From CAZMGG01 sp964565715 (lineage in GTDB: Bacteria; Planctomycetota; UBA1135; UBA2386): 64,000 bases of DNA. The notes under the pieces are model-generated. The model ran no database searches and was not told the origin of the DNA. It saw only the letters and a program-made list of their open reading frames with translations. Location of the stretch: NCBI GenBank assembly GCA_964565715.1, contig CAZMGG010000005.1, forward strand, positions 1 through 64,000. Direction: 5' to 3'. Shown piece by piece: positions 43,014 to 52,723 of this stretch. Position 1 is the first letter of the stretch, and the number at the start of each line of letters is the position of its first letter. A program made the translations under genes and the position numbers.

Positions 43014-45527
43014 TCACTTGTAGGCCTTGATCTCGCCGGACTGCAGCCGGGCCTCGTAGTCCTTCAGCTCGCGCCGCACCACGTAGCCGAGGAAGTAGAG
43101 GCCGACGATGTTGGGGAACGCCATCAGCAGGATCATCACGTCGCCGAACTCCAGCACGTTGGTGGCGGTCACCACCGAGCCCAGCACGGTGAACACGAGG
43201 AACAGCAGCTTGAACGGCAGCGACGCCCGCGGCCCGAACAGGTTGGTGGCGCAGCGTTCGCCGTAGTAGCTCCACGAGATCATCGTCGAGTAGGCGAACA
43301 GCACGACCGCGACCATCAGCAGCCAGGGGAACCAGCCGGCGAAGATGCCGACGCTCTTGAACGCCTCGGCGGTCAGCGCCGCGCCGTTGTTGGCGGCGAT
43401 GATCTCGGCGTGCTGCGGCATCTGGTAGACGCCGGTGATGCCGATCACCAGGGCGGTCATGGTGCAGACGATCACCGTGTCGATGAACGGCTCCAGCAGG
43501 GCGACGATGCCCTCGCGCACCGGATACGGCGTGCGCGCCGCCGAGTGGGCGATCGACGCCGAACCGACGCCGGCCTCGTTGGAGAAGGCCGCGCGCCGGA
43601 AACCGGTGACCAGGGCGCCGATGGCGCCGCCGTAGACCGCGTCGCCGCTCAGCGCGCACTCGAAGATGCGGCCGATGGCGGCGGGCACGTCGCCGATGTG
43701 CATCAGGATGACCACCAGGGCCGACAGCACGTAGATGCCGCACATGGCCGGCACGATCTTGTCGGCGACCCGGGCGATGCTGCGGATGCCGCCGATGATG
43801 ACGATGGCGGTGAAGAACGCCATCAGCAGGCCGTAGGCCCACGGGTTGTGGTCGAAGAACTCGACCTGGCCGCGCAGGATGCCGAGGCTCTGGTTGACCT
43901 GGAAGGCGTTGCCGCCCGCCAGGCTGCCGCCGATGCAGAAGATCGTGAAGATCATCGCCAGCGGCACGCCGAGGATGCCGAGCTTCAGGTTGGCGAAGCC
44001 GTCGCGCAGGTAGTGCATCGGCCCGCCGGACACGTTGCCGTTCTGGTCGATCTTGCGGAACTTCTGGCCCAGCGTGCACTCGGTGAACTTCAGCGTCATG
44101 CCGAGCAGGCCGGCGACGATCATCCAGAAGGTGGCGCCGGGGCCGCCGATCATCACCGCGATGGCGACGCCGGCGATGTTGCCGAGCCCGACGGTCGCCG
44201 ACAGCGCCGCCGACAGCGCCTGGAAGTGCGACACCTCGCCCAGGTCCTTCGGATCGCTGAACTTCCCCATCACGCAGTGGATCGCGTGCTTGAACATCCG
44301 GAAGTTGACGAACCGGAAGAACAGGGTGAACAGCACCGCGGCCAGCACCAGCCAGACCACGACGAAAGGCACCGTCACCGTCGCGACGTTGCCGGCGGGC
44401 CCGCGCACCAGCCATTCCCAGACGTGCACGGTACCGTCGTCGCCGAACGTCAGCGCGCGGGTGCCGCCGGCGCCGGCGACCCAGCCGCGGATGGCGTCGG
44501 TGTGGCCCTGCAGCGGCAGCTCGGTTCCGTCGTGCAGCACCAGGGTGGCCTGGTTGCCCTGCGGCCGGACCTCCTTGAGGAGGTGGCCGGCGGGCGGTTC
44601 GGGCGTCGCAGCGGGCTCGGTGGCGGCGGCCGGCGCCGCCGGCGTGCCGTCGGCGACGTTCCAGCGGCGGCCGCCGCCGCTGCCGTCGGTCACCACCAGC
44701 ACGTCGTCGCCGTCGAAGTGCAGCCCCTGGACGCCGCCCTGGTGGCCGCCCAGCGTTCGCACCGGCTCGCCGGCGTAGCCCCACAGGATGGCGTTGCCGT
44801 CGCTGCCGCCGCTGGCGAGCCAGCGCCCGGACGGCGAGTAGCGCACCGCGGTCACCGGCGCGCCGTGCTGCAGGACGAGGCGCGCCTGCCGTTCGACGTG
44901 GTCCTTCGGCGCCCGCGCCGGCGGGGTGGCGATCTCCTCGTCGGGCGTCGCCAGCCGCCAGACGCGGACGGTGCCGTCCTGGCTGCCCGTGGCGAACTCG
45001 CCGATCCGGTAGTAGTCGTCGGTGAACTGGAGGCGGCCGGCGGCGTCGGGGAACTCGTCGGTGACCGTGATCGGCCCGGTGTGGCCGCGGAAGATGCCAA
45101 GCAGGGGATCCGGGGCGGTGGGCTGCTGGCGGCGCCAGCTTGCGCGGAACAGGCTGTACAGGTGCAGGGCGTGGTTCTGGTCCGCCGCCAGCACCCGGCG
45201 GCCGGCGCCGGTGAACGCCGCGTAGCGCACGTCGACGTCCTTGCTGTCGGCCAGCACCAGGGGCGCTGCGGTGTCCTTGCCGTCCTGTTGCAGGCGATGC
45301 GGCCGCGTGTCGAGGCCGAGGGCCGGGGCGACGTCGTAGAACGGCCAGTGGGTGACCTCGGTCAGCGCCACGCCGAAGGCGTCGTTGACCTGCTCCTGCC
45401 AGCCCGGCGGCTGCGGCGCCCGGCGCTTGCCGGCCTCTTGCGCCGGCAGCAGGCCGATCAGGATGGCGAGCGCCGCGAGCAGCGGCAGGAACCGACCAGG
45501 CGTGCGGTGGGGCATGCGGGGGACCAT
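43014..45527 (-). CDS. AGCS sodium:alanine symporter with an inserted WD40-like propeller domain
   Basis: A protein of 837 residues; AGCS symporters usually have about 450-500. It begins with a signal or membrane segment (FLPLLAALAILIGLLPAQ). The family's short pre-TM1 block follows (VNDAFGVALTEVTHWPFYDV, 48-66). An insertion of about 300 residues (75-375) then has WD40-type blades: GHTGPITV...SQDGTVRVWRL, GAPVTAVRYSPSGRWLASGGSDGNAILW, GHQGGVQGLHFDGDDVLVV and GHTDAIRGW...DDGTVHVWEWL. TM1 resumes at VPFVVVWLVL (386). The core is intact: VSHFQALSAALSATVGLGNIAGVAIAV and FSNEAGVGSASIAHS. It imports alanine or glycine with Na+. By topology the propeller should be extracytoplasmic. Confidence 0.8.
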   Translation of the reverse strand: MVPRMPHRTPGRFLPLLAALAILIGLLPAQEAGKRRAPQPPGWQEQVNDAFGVALTEVTHWPFYDVAPALGLDTRPHRLQQDGKDTAAPLVLADSKDVDVRYAAFTGAGRRVLAADQNHALHLYSLFRASWRRQQPTAPDPLLGIFRGHTGPITVTDEFPDAAGRLQFTDDYYRIGEFATGSQDGTVRVWRLATPDEEIATPPARAPKDHVERQARLVLQHGAPVTAVRYSPSGRWLASGGSDGNAILWGYAGEPVRTLGGHQGGVQGLHFDGDDVLVVTDGSGGGRRWNVADGTPAAPAAATEPAATPEPPAGHLLKEVRPQGNQATLVLHDGTELPLQGHTDAIRGWVAGAGGTRALTFGDDGTVHVWEWLVRGPAGNVATVTVPFVVVWLVLAAVLFTLFFRFVNFRMFKHAIHCVMGKFSDPKDLGEVSHFQALSAALSATVGLGNIAGVAIAVMIGGPGATFWMIVAGLLGMTLKFTECTLGQKFRKIDQNGNVSGGPMHYLRDGFANLKLGILGVPLAMIFTIFCIGGSLAGGNAFQVNQSLGILRGQVEFFDHNPWAYGLLMAFFTAIVIIGGIRSIARVADKIVPAMCGIYVLSALVVILMHIGDVPAAIGRIFECALSGDAVYGGAIGALVTGFRRAAFSNEAGVGSASIAHSAARTPYPVREGIVALLEPFIDTVIVCTMTALVIGITGVYQMPQHAEIIAANNGAALTAEAFKSVGIFAGWFPWLLMVAVVLFAYSTMISWSYYGERCATNLFGPRASLPFKLLFLVFTVLGSVVTATNVLEFGDVMILLMAFPNIVGLYFLGYVVRRELKDYEARLQSGEIKAYK

Positions 45528-45587
45528 GGGGCCGCGGGGGGGGGCGGCGCGGGGGCGCCCCGGATCTTGGCGAAGGAGCCGCCGGAG

Positions 45588-47132
45588 TCAAATGTCGCGA
45601 CCGACGGACGGCAGGCCGGCCACGGATTCCTCGAGGGGCGCTGCCGCCACCGCAAGGCCCACCGGCGGCGCCACCAGGGGGGCCGCGGACGCCGTGCTCC
45701 GCCGCCGCATGGCCCGCAGCGCCAGCAGCAGTACCGTCGGCCCGCCGACCGCGGCGCCGATCGTGCAGCGCAGGAGCCCGGCGGGGCGCCACACCAGATC
45801 CAGCAGCAGCAGCGGCAGCAGCACCAGCACCGCCGCCAGGGTGCCCGAGCGCATGGCGCCCAGCACCGCGCCGGCGGCGACGCCGAGCCGCCGGCAGGCG
45901 TAGCTCAGCGACACCACCAGCGCCGCGGCGATCGACAGCACCGCGGCGGCGGCACAGCCCTCGACGCCGTAGAGCCACACGCCCAGCGTGCCGGCGCCAT
46001 AGAGGGTCAGCATCCGGCACAGCTGCGCGGTGCGGTCCTTCTCCGGTTCGCCGATCGCCCAGAACAGCGGGCCGATCACCGCGGTCAGCCCGGCGAGGCC
46101 GCCGTGCACCGCCAGCAGCGGGAACAGCCAGGCGTGCTGGCCATAGGTCTCGCCGTAGACCAGCGCCGGCAGGTCGCTGCCGATCCAGGCGAACACGGTG
46201 GCCAGGGGTGCTCCGACCAGCATGAACGCGCGCACCGCGCGCAGCCACGTCTGCCGCAGCCGCGTCTGGTCGCTGGCGAGCTGGCTGTAGGCCGGCAGGG
46301 CCACCGGGCCGAGCACCCGCAGGAACAGGTCCTCGGGGATCTTGGCCAGCTTCTCGCCGTAGCCGTAGATCGCCACCGCCGCCGGCGCCGCCAGCTTGCC
46401 CAGGATCAGGGCCGGCGCGCAGAAGATCATCACCAGCAGGAACGGCGCGCCGGCCGCACCCAGCGCGTAGCGGCCGAGTTCCTTGCCCACCGACCGGTCG
46501 AACGACAGCCGCGGCCGGTACGGCGCCACGGCGTAGCTGATCGCCGAGCGCAGCAGCACGCCGCAGAGGTGGCCGGCCACCAGGGCGCGCACGTCGCCCC
46601 AGGCGAACGCCATGGCGATGGTGGCGGTGGTGCCGAGCACCGCCGCCGAGAAGTCGCCCAGCGACACCCGGCGGAAGTCGAGCTCCTTGATGCGGCTGGC
46701 CCGGGCCGGGCTCTGCACCGCGTCCAGCAGGCCGGTGAACGCCAGCAGCAGGAACAGCACGGTCAGCGAGTGTTCGCCGGGCGCCGCGCTGTCGCGGAAG
46801 AACCAGGCGAAGACCGGCGACAGCAGGGCCAGCACCGTCGAGATCACCACCGCCCGCAGCAGCCGCACGGTGAACACCGTGTCCAGGTAGGCACGTTCGT
46901 GGCCGCGGCGGCTGTGGATCTGCGACTGCTCGCCGGCGAAGAAGGTCAGCGCCTCGATGGCGGCGATCGCCGCCAGCAGCACGCCGAACGTGCCGATCTC
47001 CGCCTCCGGCAGCAGCCGGGCCAGGACGGCGAAGCCGGCGAGCTGCACCAGGCGCTGGCCGCCGACGCCCAGGGCCTGCCACAGGATGCCGGTGGCGGTG
47101 CGCTTGTGCAGGTCGTCGGGCGAGGGGCTCAT
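45588..47132 (-). CDS. Wzx-type polysaccharide flippase (MATE/MVF-like)
   Basis: A 514-residue protein with about 12-14 hydrophobic segments. The N-terminus (KRTATGILWQALGVGGQRLVQLAGFAVLARLLPEAEIGTFGVLLA) is the oligosaccharide-flippase signature. It moves a lipid-linked glycan across the inner membrane. The tail after about residue 490 is Ala/Pro-rich. It starts 10 bp after asnB, a combination seen in surface-glycan loci, though there are no glycosyltransferases adjacent. Confidence 0.82.
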   Translation of the reverse strand: MSPSPDDLHKRTATGILWQALGVGGQRLVQLAGFAVLARLLPEAEIGTFGVLLAAIAAIEALTFFAGEQSQIHSRRGHERAYLDTVFTVRLLRAVVISTVLALLSPVFAWFFRDSAAPGEHSLTVLFLLLAFTGLLDAVQSPARASRIKELDFRRVSLGDFSAAVLGTTATIAMAFAWGDVRALVAGHLCGVLLRSAISYAVAPYRPRLSFDRSVGKELGRYALGAAGAPFLLVMIFCAPALILGKLAAPAAVAIYGYGEKLAKIPEDLFLRVLGPVALPAYSQLASDQTRLRQTWLRAVRAFMLVGAPLATVFAWIGSDLPALVYGETYGQHAWLFPLLAVHGGLAGLTAVIGPLFWAIGEPEKDRTAQLCRMLTLYGAGTLGVWLYGVEGCAAAAVLSIAAALVVSLSYACRRLGVAAGAVLGAMRSGTLAAVLVLLPLLLLDLVWRPAGLLRCTIGAAVGGPTVLLLALRAMRRRSTASAAPLVAPPVGLAVAAAPLEESVAGLPSVGRDI

Positions 47133-47142
47133 GGCGGAGGGA

Positions 47143-49032
47143 TCAGCGCCGGCTGGCGGCGGGGGCCGGCAGCGGCGCCGGCTGCGGGGCGCCGTTCACG
47201 AACACGCGGTGCCAGGCGTCGAGCACCAGCAGGGAGTGGAGCAGGAGCGCGTTCTGCCGGACCGCGGCGTCATCGGCCAGCAGCCCGTCGAGCCAGGCCG
47301 CCGGCAGCAACGCGCGGCAGACGCCCTGCCGGTCGGTGAGCCGCTCGCGCACCGTCGCCCGGTGGTCCGGGCCGAGCCAGGCCTGCACCGAGCTGGGGAA
47401 GCCGTGCTTCCGGCGGGTCGCCACCACCGGCGGCAGGTGCCGCGCGGCCAACCGGCGCAGCAGCCACTTGTTGCCCGTGCTGCCCCGGTACTTGTGGCGG
47501 CCGTGGATGCGGAAGGCCAGCTCGGCGACCCGGTGGTCGAGCAGGGGCACCCGGCCCTCGATCGAGGCGGCCATGGTGGTGCGGTCCAGCAGCGCCAGGA
47601 GCTGGTGCGGCAGGTAGGTCACCGTGTCGGCGTGGAGCTGCTGGTTGCGGCCGTCCATCCAGGCCGCGTCGCGGAACGCCTCGCCCAGCTCGCGCAGGTG
47701 GTCGACGGCGGCGACCTGGGCGAGGGCCGCGCGGTCCGCCGCGGTCAGGTGGGTCATCGCGTCGGCGTGGAACGGCAGCCGGCTCGCGCCGAAGCGGCGG
47801 ACCGCCGCACGCCGGGCCGGCGTCGCCCGCCAGCGCAGCAGCGCCGTCGCCGCGCCGTCGCCGAGCACCGGCGCGAGGCGGCGGTAGAGCCGTGCCCGCA
47901 GGGACAGCTGGTGGTGGCCGTAGCCGGCGAACAGCTCGTCGGCGCCGGTGCCCGCCAGCAGCACCTTGACGTGCTGGGCCGCCGCCCGCGCCACCAGCAG
48001 CGCCGGATAGAACGCCGGGTCCGCCACCGGCTCGTCGTTGAACCACGTCGTGCCGTCGAGGTCCTGCAGGAAGTCGCCGCTCTGCGCGCCGACCACCACG
48101 TGCTCGAGGCCCAGCGCGGTGGCCACGGTGCGCGCGGTCTGCAGCTCGCCGGGATCGGTGTCCGGGAACGCCACCGTGTAGGCGCGCACGTCGGCGTCCC
48201 GCGCGTAGTGGGCGATCAGGCTGGAGTCGAGGCCGCCGGACAGGCTGATGCCCACCGGCACGTCGGCGACGAGCTGCCGTCGCACCGCGTCCGCCAGCAG
48301 CTCGTCCAGTTCGCGCAGCCCATCGCCGGGCAGCGGTTCCTGCCGCTCCGCCAGGCGGTACCAGGTGCGCAGCCGCGGCGCCGCCTCGCCCAGCAGCAGC
48401 AGCTCGGTGCCGGGCATCAGCTTGTGCACGCCCTGGCAGAGGGTGGCCTCGCCGGGCACGTAGAAGTGCTCGAGGAACGGCACCACCTGGGTTGGGTCCA
48501 GGGTCGCCGGGCAGAGGCCGGAGGCGAACAACGGCTTCAGCTCGCTGCCGAACACCACCACGCCATCCCGTGCGGCCCAGTAGAGCGGCTTGACGCCGAG
48601 CTGGTCGCGGTAGAGCCGCACGCTGCGATCGCGGCCGTCCAGCACGCAGATCGCGAACATGCCGTTCAGCAGCCGGACGAAGTCGGGGCCGTGCCGTTCG
48701 TACAGGTACGGCAGCACGACGGCGTCGGAGCCCTGCCGCAGGTCGACGCCGATCTCGGCGCGCAGGCGCTGGCGCAGCTCCAGGTGGTTGTAGATCTCGC
48801 CGTTGAAGAAGACCTGGATGCTGCCGTCGGCGTTGCCGACCGGCTGGTCGCCGGTGTGCAGGTCGATGATCGCCAGCCGGCGGAAGCCGACGCCGGCGAA
48901 GTCGCTGGTGTGCAGGCTCTCGGCGTCGGGGCCGCGATGCCGGATGCTGGCCACCATGGCCCGCAGGCGGGCGCGGAGGGCGGCGTCGGGCTCGAAGGGC
49001 GAGCCGAAGTGGAGACCGGCGAATCCGCACAT
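47143..49032 (-). CDS. asnB: glutamine-hydrolysing asparagine synthetase
   Basis: A protein of 629 residues starting at MCGFAGLHF, so that Cys2 is the glutaminase nucleophile; upstream codons are excluded for that reason. Glutaminase: RHRGPDAE, GFRRLAIIDL, FNGEIYNHLELR. Synthetase: SLSGGLDSSLIA (PPi-binding P-loop), AGTGADELFAGYG, and a C-terminal VPLLDHRVAELAF. It amidates Asp or, as in surface-polysaccharide clusters, another carboxylate. Coupling to a flippase hints at the second possibility. Confidence 0.9.
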   Translation of the reverse strand: MCGFAGLHFGSPFEPDAALRARLRAMVASIRHRGPDAESLHTSDFAGVGFRRLAIIDLHTGDQPVGNADGSIQVFFNGEIYNHLELRQRLRAEIGVDLRQGSDAVVLPYLYERHGPDFVRLLNGMFAICVLDGRDRSVRLYRDQLGVKPLYWAARDGVVVFGSELKPLFASGLCPATLDPTQVVPFLEHFYVPGEATLCQGVHKLMPGTELLLLGEAAPRLRTWYRLAERQEPLPGDGLRELDELLADAVRRQLVADVPVGISLSGGLDSSLIAHYARDADVRAYTVAFPDTDPGELQTARTVATALGLEHVVVGAQSGDFLQDLDGTTWFNDEPVADPAFYPALLVARAAAQHVKVLLAGTGADELFAGYGHHQLSLRARLYRRLAPVLGDGAATALLRWRATPARRAAVRRFGASRLPFHADAMTHLTAADRAALAQVAAVDHLRELGEAFRDAAWMDGRNQQLHADTVTYLPHQLLALLDRTTMAASIEGRVPLLDHRVAELAFRIHGRHKYRGSTGNKWLLRRLAARHLPPVVATRRKHGFPSSVQAWLGPDHRATVRERLTDRQGVCRALLPAAWLDGLLADDAAVRQNALLLHSLLVLDAWHRVFVNGAPQPAPLPAPAASRR

Positions 49033-49102
49033 GGCTTCGGGGATCCTATCGGTGCTTTCGCCAACCGGGCTGTACCTGTCGCGAAACGCCACAGCCCGGC
49101 CC

Positions 49103-50059
49103 TCAGGCCGGGGGGCCGTCGCCGTCGCCGTCGAACGCCGCGCGCAGCGCCGGCAGGCCCGCGTCCGGGTGCAGCCAGCGCACCGACGGCAGCCGCCGCA
49201 GCCAGGTGAGCTGCTTGCGGATCAGGCGGTGGGTGGCGCGGCGGATGCGGTTGCGGAGTTCCTCGCGGTCCTTCAGGCGGCGGTCGAGGAACAGCAGGCA
49301 CTCGGCGTAGCCGATCGCCGCGCCGGCGGTGGCGGAGAAGCCGCCGGCCGCCAGGATGGCGCGCACCTCGTCCAGCAGGCCCTGGTCGAGCATCGCCTCG
49401 GCCCGCGCCCGCACCCGCACGTGCAGTTCGTCCCGGGGCCGGGTGAGCGCCACGATCCGGCATGGCCGCGCCCAGCCGTCGCGTTCGAAGTGGTCCTGCT
49501 GCGCCGAGATCGGCCGGCCGGTCTGCTCGAGGACCTCCAGGGCCCGCACCAGGCGCTTCTCGTCGTTGCGGTGGATGCGCCCGGCGGCCTGCGGATCGCG
49601 CCGCTGGAGTTCCTCGTGCAGGGCGCCCGGGGCAAGCCGTTCGCGCTCGCGCAGCACCGCGCGCAGGGCCGGGTCCGCCGCCGGGCCCTGCAGCATCCCC
49701 TTGAAGTGGGCCATCAGGTAGAGCGGCGTGCCGCCGACGAACAGCGGCCGCCGGCCGCGGGCCAGCACGTCCCGGGTGGCGGCGACGGCGGCCGCGGACC
49801 AGCGGGCGGTGTCGAAGTCCTCCCACGGCTCCACCAGGTCGAGCAGGTGGTGCGGCACGCGCGCCCGTTCCGCCCGGGACGGCTTGGCGGTGCCGAGGTC
49901 CATCCGGCGGTAGACCGCCATCGAGTCCATCGACAGGATCTCGCAGCCCGCCTGCTCGGCCAGCTCCAGGGCCAGCCCCGACTTGCCGGCAGCGGTGGGG
50001 CCGGTGAGCACCCACAGGGGCTCGGTGGGGGCGTCGCTGGCTTCGGGATCCGGGACCAT
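49103..50059 (-). CDS. miaA: tRNA dimethylallyltransferase
   Basis: A 318-residue enzyme that prenylates A37 of tRNAs reading U-initial codons. P-loop TGPTAAGKSGLALELA, DSMAVYRRMDLGTAKP, FVGGTPLYLMAHFKG, RIHRNDEKRLVRALEV and the C-terminal AIGYAECLLFLDRR / RQLTWLRR-like (KQLTWLRRLPSVRWL) are all present. It is divergent from the metallophosphoesterase gene. Confidence 0.94.
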   Translation of the reverse strand: MVPDPEASDAPTEPLWVLTGPTAAGKSGLALELAEQAGCEILSMDSMAVYRRMDLGTAKPSRAERARVPHHLLDLVEPWEDFDTARWSAAAVAATRDVLARGRRPLFVGGTPLYLMAHFKGMLQGPAADPALRAVLRERERLAPGALHEELQRRDPQAAGRIHRNDEKRLVRALEVLEQTGRPISAQQDHFERDGWARPCRIVALTRPRDELHVRVRARAEAMLDQGLLDEVRAILAAGGFSATAGAAIGYAECLLFLDRRLKDREELRNRIRRATHRLIRKQLTWLRRLPSVRWLHPDAGLPALRAAFDGDGDGPPA

Positions 50060-50149
50060 GGGCCGAGGATAGCTGGCCGGTGCGGCTTCCCGGCAGTGCG
50101 ACGTGGCAATGGGGCGGGGGCCTGGATACCTTGCTCCGCCCTCCGGCTC

Positions 50150-50905
50150 ATGATCGCCTTCATCTCGGACATCCACAGCAACACCGAGGCCCTGGACGCC
50201 TGCCTGAAGGTGATCGACGGGCTGCCCGTCAAGCGGATCCTCTGCCTCGGCGACATCATCGGCTACGGCCCGGAGCCCCGCGAGACGCTGGCCAAGGTCA
50301 TGCAGCGGGCCGAGTTCTCGCTGCAGGGCAACCACGAGCACGGCGCCATGTTCTACGCCTCGGACTTCAATCCGCGGGCGCGGGCGGCGATCGACTGGAC
50401 CCGCGACCAGCTCAACCGCAAGGACCGGCCGCGCGACGAGAACATGCGGTTCTGGACCTACCTGGACGGCATGAAGACCGAGCACCGCGAGGGCGACATG
50501 CTGCTGGTGCACGGTTCGCCGCGGGACCCGGTGCGCGAGTACCTGGTGCCCCGCGACGCCGAGGATCAGGCGAAGATGCGCGAGTGCTTCGAGCTGATGA
50601 AGGAGGCCCGGGTCTGCTTCGTCGGCCACAGCCACGTGCCCGGCGTCTATCCGGAAGCCGGCGGCTTCCAGACGCCGGCCCAGCTCGGCGACCGCTACAC
50701 CCTCGGCGCCGGCAGGGCGATCGTCAACATCGGCTCGGTCGGTCAGCCGCGCGACGGTGACCCCCGCGCCACCTTCGTCACCTTCGACGGCCAGACGGTG
50801 ACCTTCCACCGCGTCGCCTACGACTTCGCCGCGACCATGGCCAAGATCCGCGCCGTTCCGGAGCTGCCGGACTACCTGGCCGAACGGCTGGCCGCGGGCC
50901 GCTGA
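50150..50905 (+). CDS. metallophosphoesterase, YfcE/ApaH-like family
   Basis: A 251-residue calcineurin-like phosphoesterase. Metal ligands appear in the standard order: FISDIHSN, CLGDIIGYGPEP, LQGNHEHG, LLVHGSP and FVGHSHVPG. The phosphate-ester substrate is unknown; this subgroup often acts on cyclic or dinucleotides. The ATG at 50150 directly precedes the first motif. It lies 49 bp before yidC, with which it may be co-transcribed. Confidence 0.88.
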   Translation: MIAFISDIHSNTEALDACLKVIDGLPVKRILCLGDIIGYGPEPRETLAKVMQRAEFSLQGNHEHGAMFYASDFNPRARAAIDWTRDQLNRKDRPRDENMRFWTYLDGMKTEHREGDMLLVHGSPRDPVREYLVPRDAEDQAKMRECFELMKEARVCFVGHSHVPGVYPEAGGFQTPAQLGDRYTLGAGRAIVNIGSVGQPRDGDPRATFVTFDGQTVTFHRVAYDFAATMAKIRAVPELPDYLAERLAAGR

Positions 50906-50954
50906 CGGCCGCTCCCGCCGTACCGGCCCGCCGTCCCCGCATTCCCCACCTGCC

Positions 50955-52715
50955 ATGCTGAGCACGCTGCTGCTTGTGTCTTCGTTGGCGTTCCAGCCCC
51001 AGGACGGGGCCGGCGCCGGCTCCGTTCCGCCGTCGCCCGCCGCGGCCCAGGCGCCGGCGCTGATCACGCGCACCTTCGGCCAGCCCGGCGAGAAGGGGGC
51101 GATGGAGGTGACATTCCACCCGGCGGCCGGCTCGATCCTGTCGGTGCGGCTGCTCGACCACTTCGAGTCCACCGAGGCCGCGCGCCGCGCCGAGCCCCGC
51201 CGCGAGGACTACCTGCTGGTGGCGACGGACGTGCAGCCGGGCCTGACCGCGTTCAGCCTCAGCCAGGTGCCGCCGGCGACCCTGTTCCCGATGCGGCTGA
51301 ACGGCGTGCCGGGCAACGGCCAGGCGGCGGTGCCCTGGCAGGTGGAGGAACTGCCCGACGGCATCCGCTTCGCGCTCGACAGCGGCTCCGGCCTGCGCCT
51401 GGAGAAGACCTTCCGGCATCGCCCGGGCCAGCGCGGCCTCGGCCTGGAACTCACCCTGCGGCACGCCCCCGGTGGCCATGCCGCCGGCGAACTGCTGTGC
51501 GACATGACCGGGCTCACCCTGATCAACACCAAGGACCTGTCGCTGTTCGGCAATCCGGCGGTGGCGATCGCGGTGGAGCAGGCCGGGGCGCGACACGTGC
51601 TGCATCCGGCCGCTGGCACCCAGCGGGTGCCGCTGCCCTTCCCGGCCGGCGCCGCCCTGAGCATGGCGGGCACCACCAACCGGTTCTTCGGCGCCTTCCT
51701 GTTCCCGCTGGACGAGGCCGCTGCCACCGCCGTGCGCGGCATCCAGGTCCACTCGCTGCCCTACGACGCCGACGATCCCCGCACCCACACGCCGCGCGGC
51801 ATGGCGCCGCTGGCGATCTACCGGCTGGCCCTGCCGGTCCCCGCCGCCGGCGGCGCCTCGACGGTCACGTTCGGCCTCTACGTCGGTCCCAAGTCCTACT
51901 CGGTGTTCGACGAGAGTCCCGAGCACGCCCGCTTCGACCCGATCATGGACGTCGACCTGGAGCCGCCGTGCTGCGTCACGGTGCCCGGCGGCCGCTTCAT
52001 GGCGTCGCTGCTGCTCAAGCTGCTCGGCTGGTTCCACTCGGTGGTCGGCAGCTGGGGCGTGGCCATCGTCATGCTGACCATCCTGGTCCGCGGCGCCATG
52101 GCGCCCCTCAACTTCAAGATGCAGAAGTCGATGCGCGCCTATGCCGCCAAGATGGCGGTGCTGAAGCCGAAGATGGACCGGCTCAAGCAGCAGCACGGCG
52201 ACGACCAGAAGGCCTACCAGGCGGCGATGCTGCAGCTCCAGCGCGAGCACAAGATCATGCCGCCGCTCGGCGGCTGCCTGCCGATCCTGCTGACCATGCC
52301 GATCTACCTCGGCCTGTTCGCCGCGCTGCGGGTCGCCTACGACCTGCGCCAGCAGCCGTTCATCGGCTGGATCGACGACCTCAGCCAGCCCGACGCCCTG
52401 TTCCACCTCGGCCTCGACCTCGGCCTGTTCGCGGTGCCGACCTTCAACCTGCTGCCGCTGGTCTGGATCGGCATGTTCCTGTTCCTGCAGCTCCGCATGC
52501 CGCTGCCCACCGATCCGCAGCAGCGGCAGATGCAGATGATCATGCGCTACATGCCCGTCCTGTTCGGGCTGATGCTCTACAACTACGCCTCGGGCCTGAT
52601 GGTCTACATGGTCACGTCGATGATCTGGACCATGTTCGAGTCGGCGGTGACCAAGCGCATCCTCGGCCCGATCGATCCGAACGTGCAGGCGATGGCGCCG
52701 ACGCCGGTGATGTAG
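50955..52715 (+). CDS. yidC: membrane protein insertase YidC
   Basis: A protein of 586 residues. An N-terminal signal-like TM and a large periplasmic domain (about 40-350) are followed by the conserved insertase core from VVGSWGVAIVMLTILVRGAMAPLNFKMQKSMRAYAAKM, which carries the hydrophilic-groove Arg, then LGGCLPILLTMPIYLGLFAALRVAYDLR, and the last TMs LMLYNYASGLMVYMVTSMIWTMFE. It inserts proteins into the inner membrane, alone or with Sec. The long periplasmic domain is the Gram-negative type. Confidence 0.92.
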   Translation: MLSTLLLVSSLAFQPQDGAGAGSVPPSPAAAQAPALITRTFGQPGEKGAMEVTFHPAAGSILSVRLLDHFESTEAARRAEPRREDYLLVATDVQPGLTAFSLSQVPPATLFPMRLNGVPGNGQAAVPWQVEELPDGIRFALDSGSGLRLEKTFRHRPGQRGLGLELTLRHAPGGHAAGELLCDMTGLTLINTKDLSLFGNPAVAIAVEQAGARHVLHPAAGTQRVPLPFPAGAALSMAGTTNRFFGAFLFPLDEAAATAVRGIQVHSLPYDADDPRTHTPRGMAPLAIYRLALPVPAAGGASTVTFGLYVGPKSYSVFDESPEHARFDPIMDVDLEPPCCVTVPGGRFMASLLLKLLGWFHSVVGSWGVAIVMLTILVRGAMAPLNFKMQKSMRAYAAKMAVLKPKMDRLKQQHGDDQKAYQAAMLQLQREHKIMPPLGGCLPILLTMPIYLGLFAALRVAYDLRQQPFIGWIDDLSQPDALFHLGLDLGLFAVPTFNLLPLVWIGMFLFLQLRMPLPTDPQQRQMQMIMRYMPVLFGLMLYNYASGLMVYMVTSMIWTMFESAVTKRILGPIDPNVQAMAPTPVM

Positions 52716-52723
52716 CGCCGGAT

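Noticed and set aside
42939..47339. Very long plus-strand open frame (over 1400 codons) opposite the flippase and symporter genes
   Set aside because: Composition is His/Arg/Gln/Gly-rich without motifs, antisense to well-supported genes; a GC-bias shadow.
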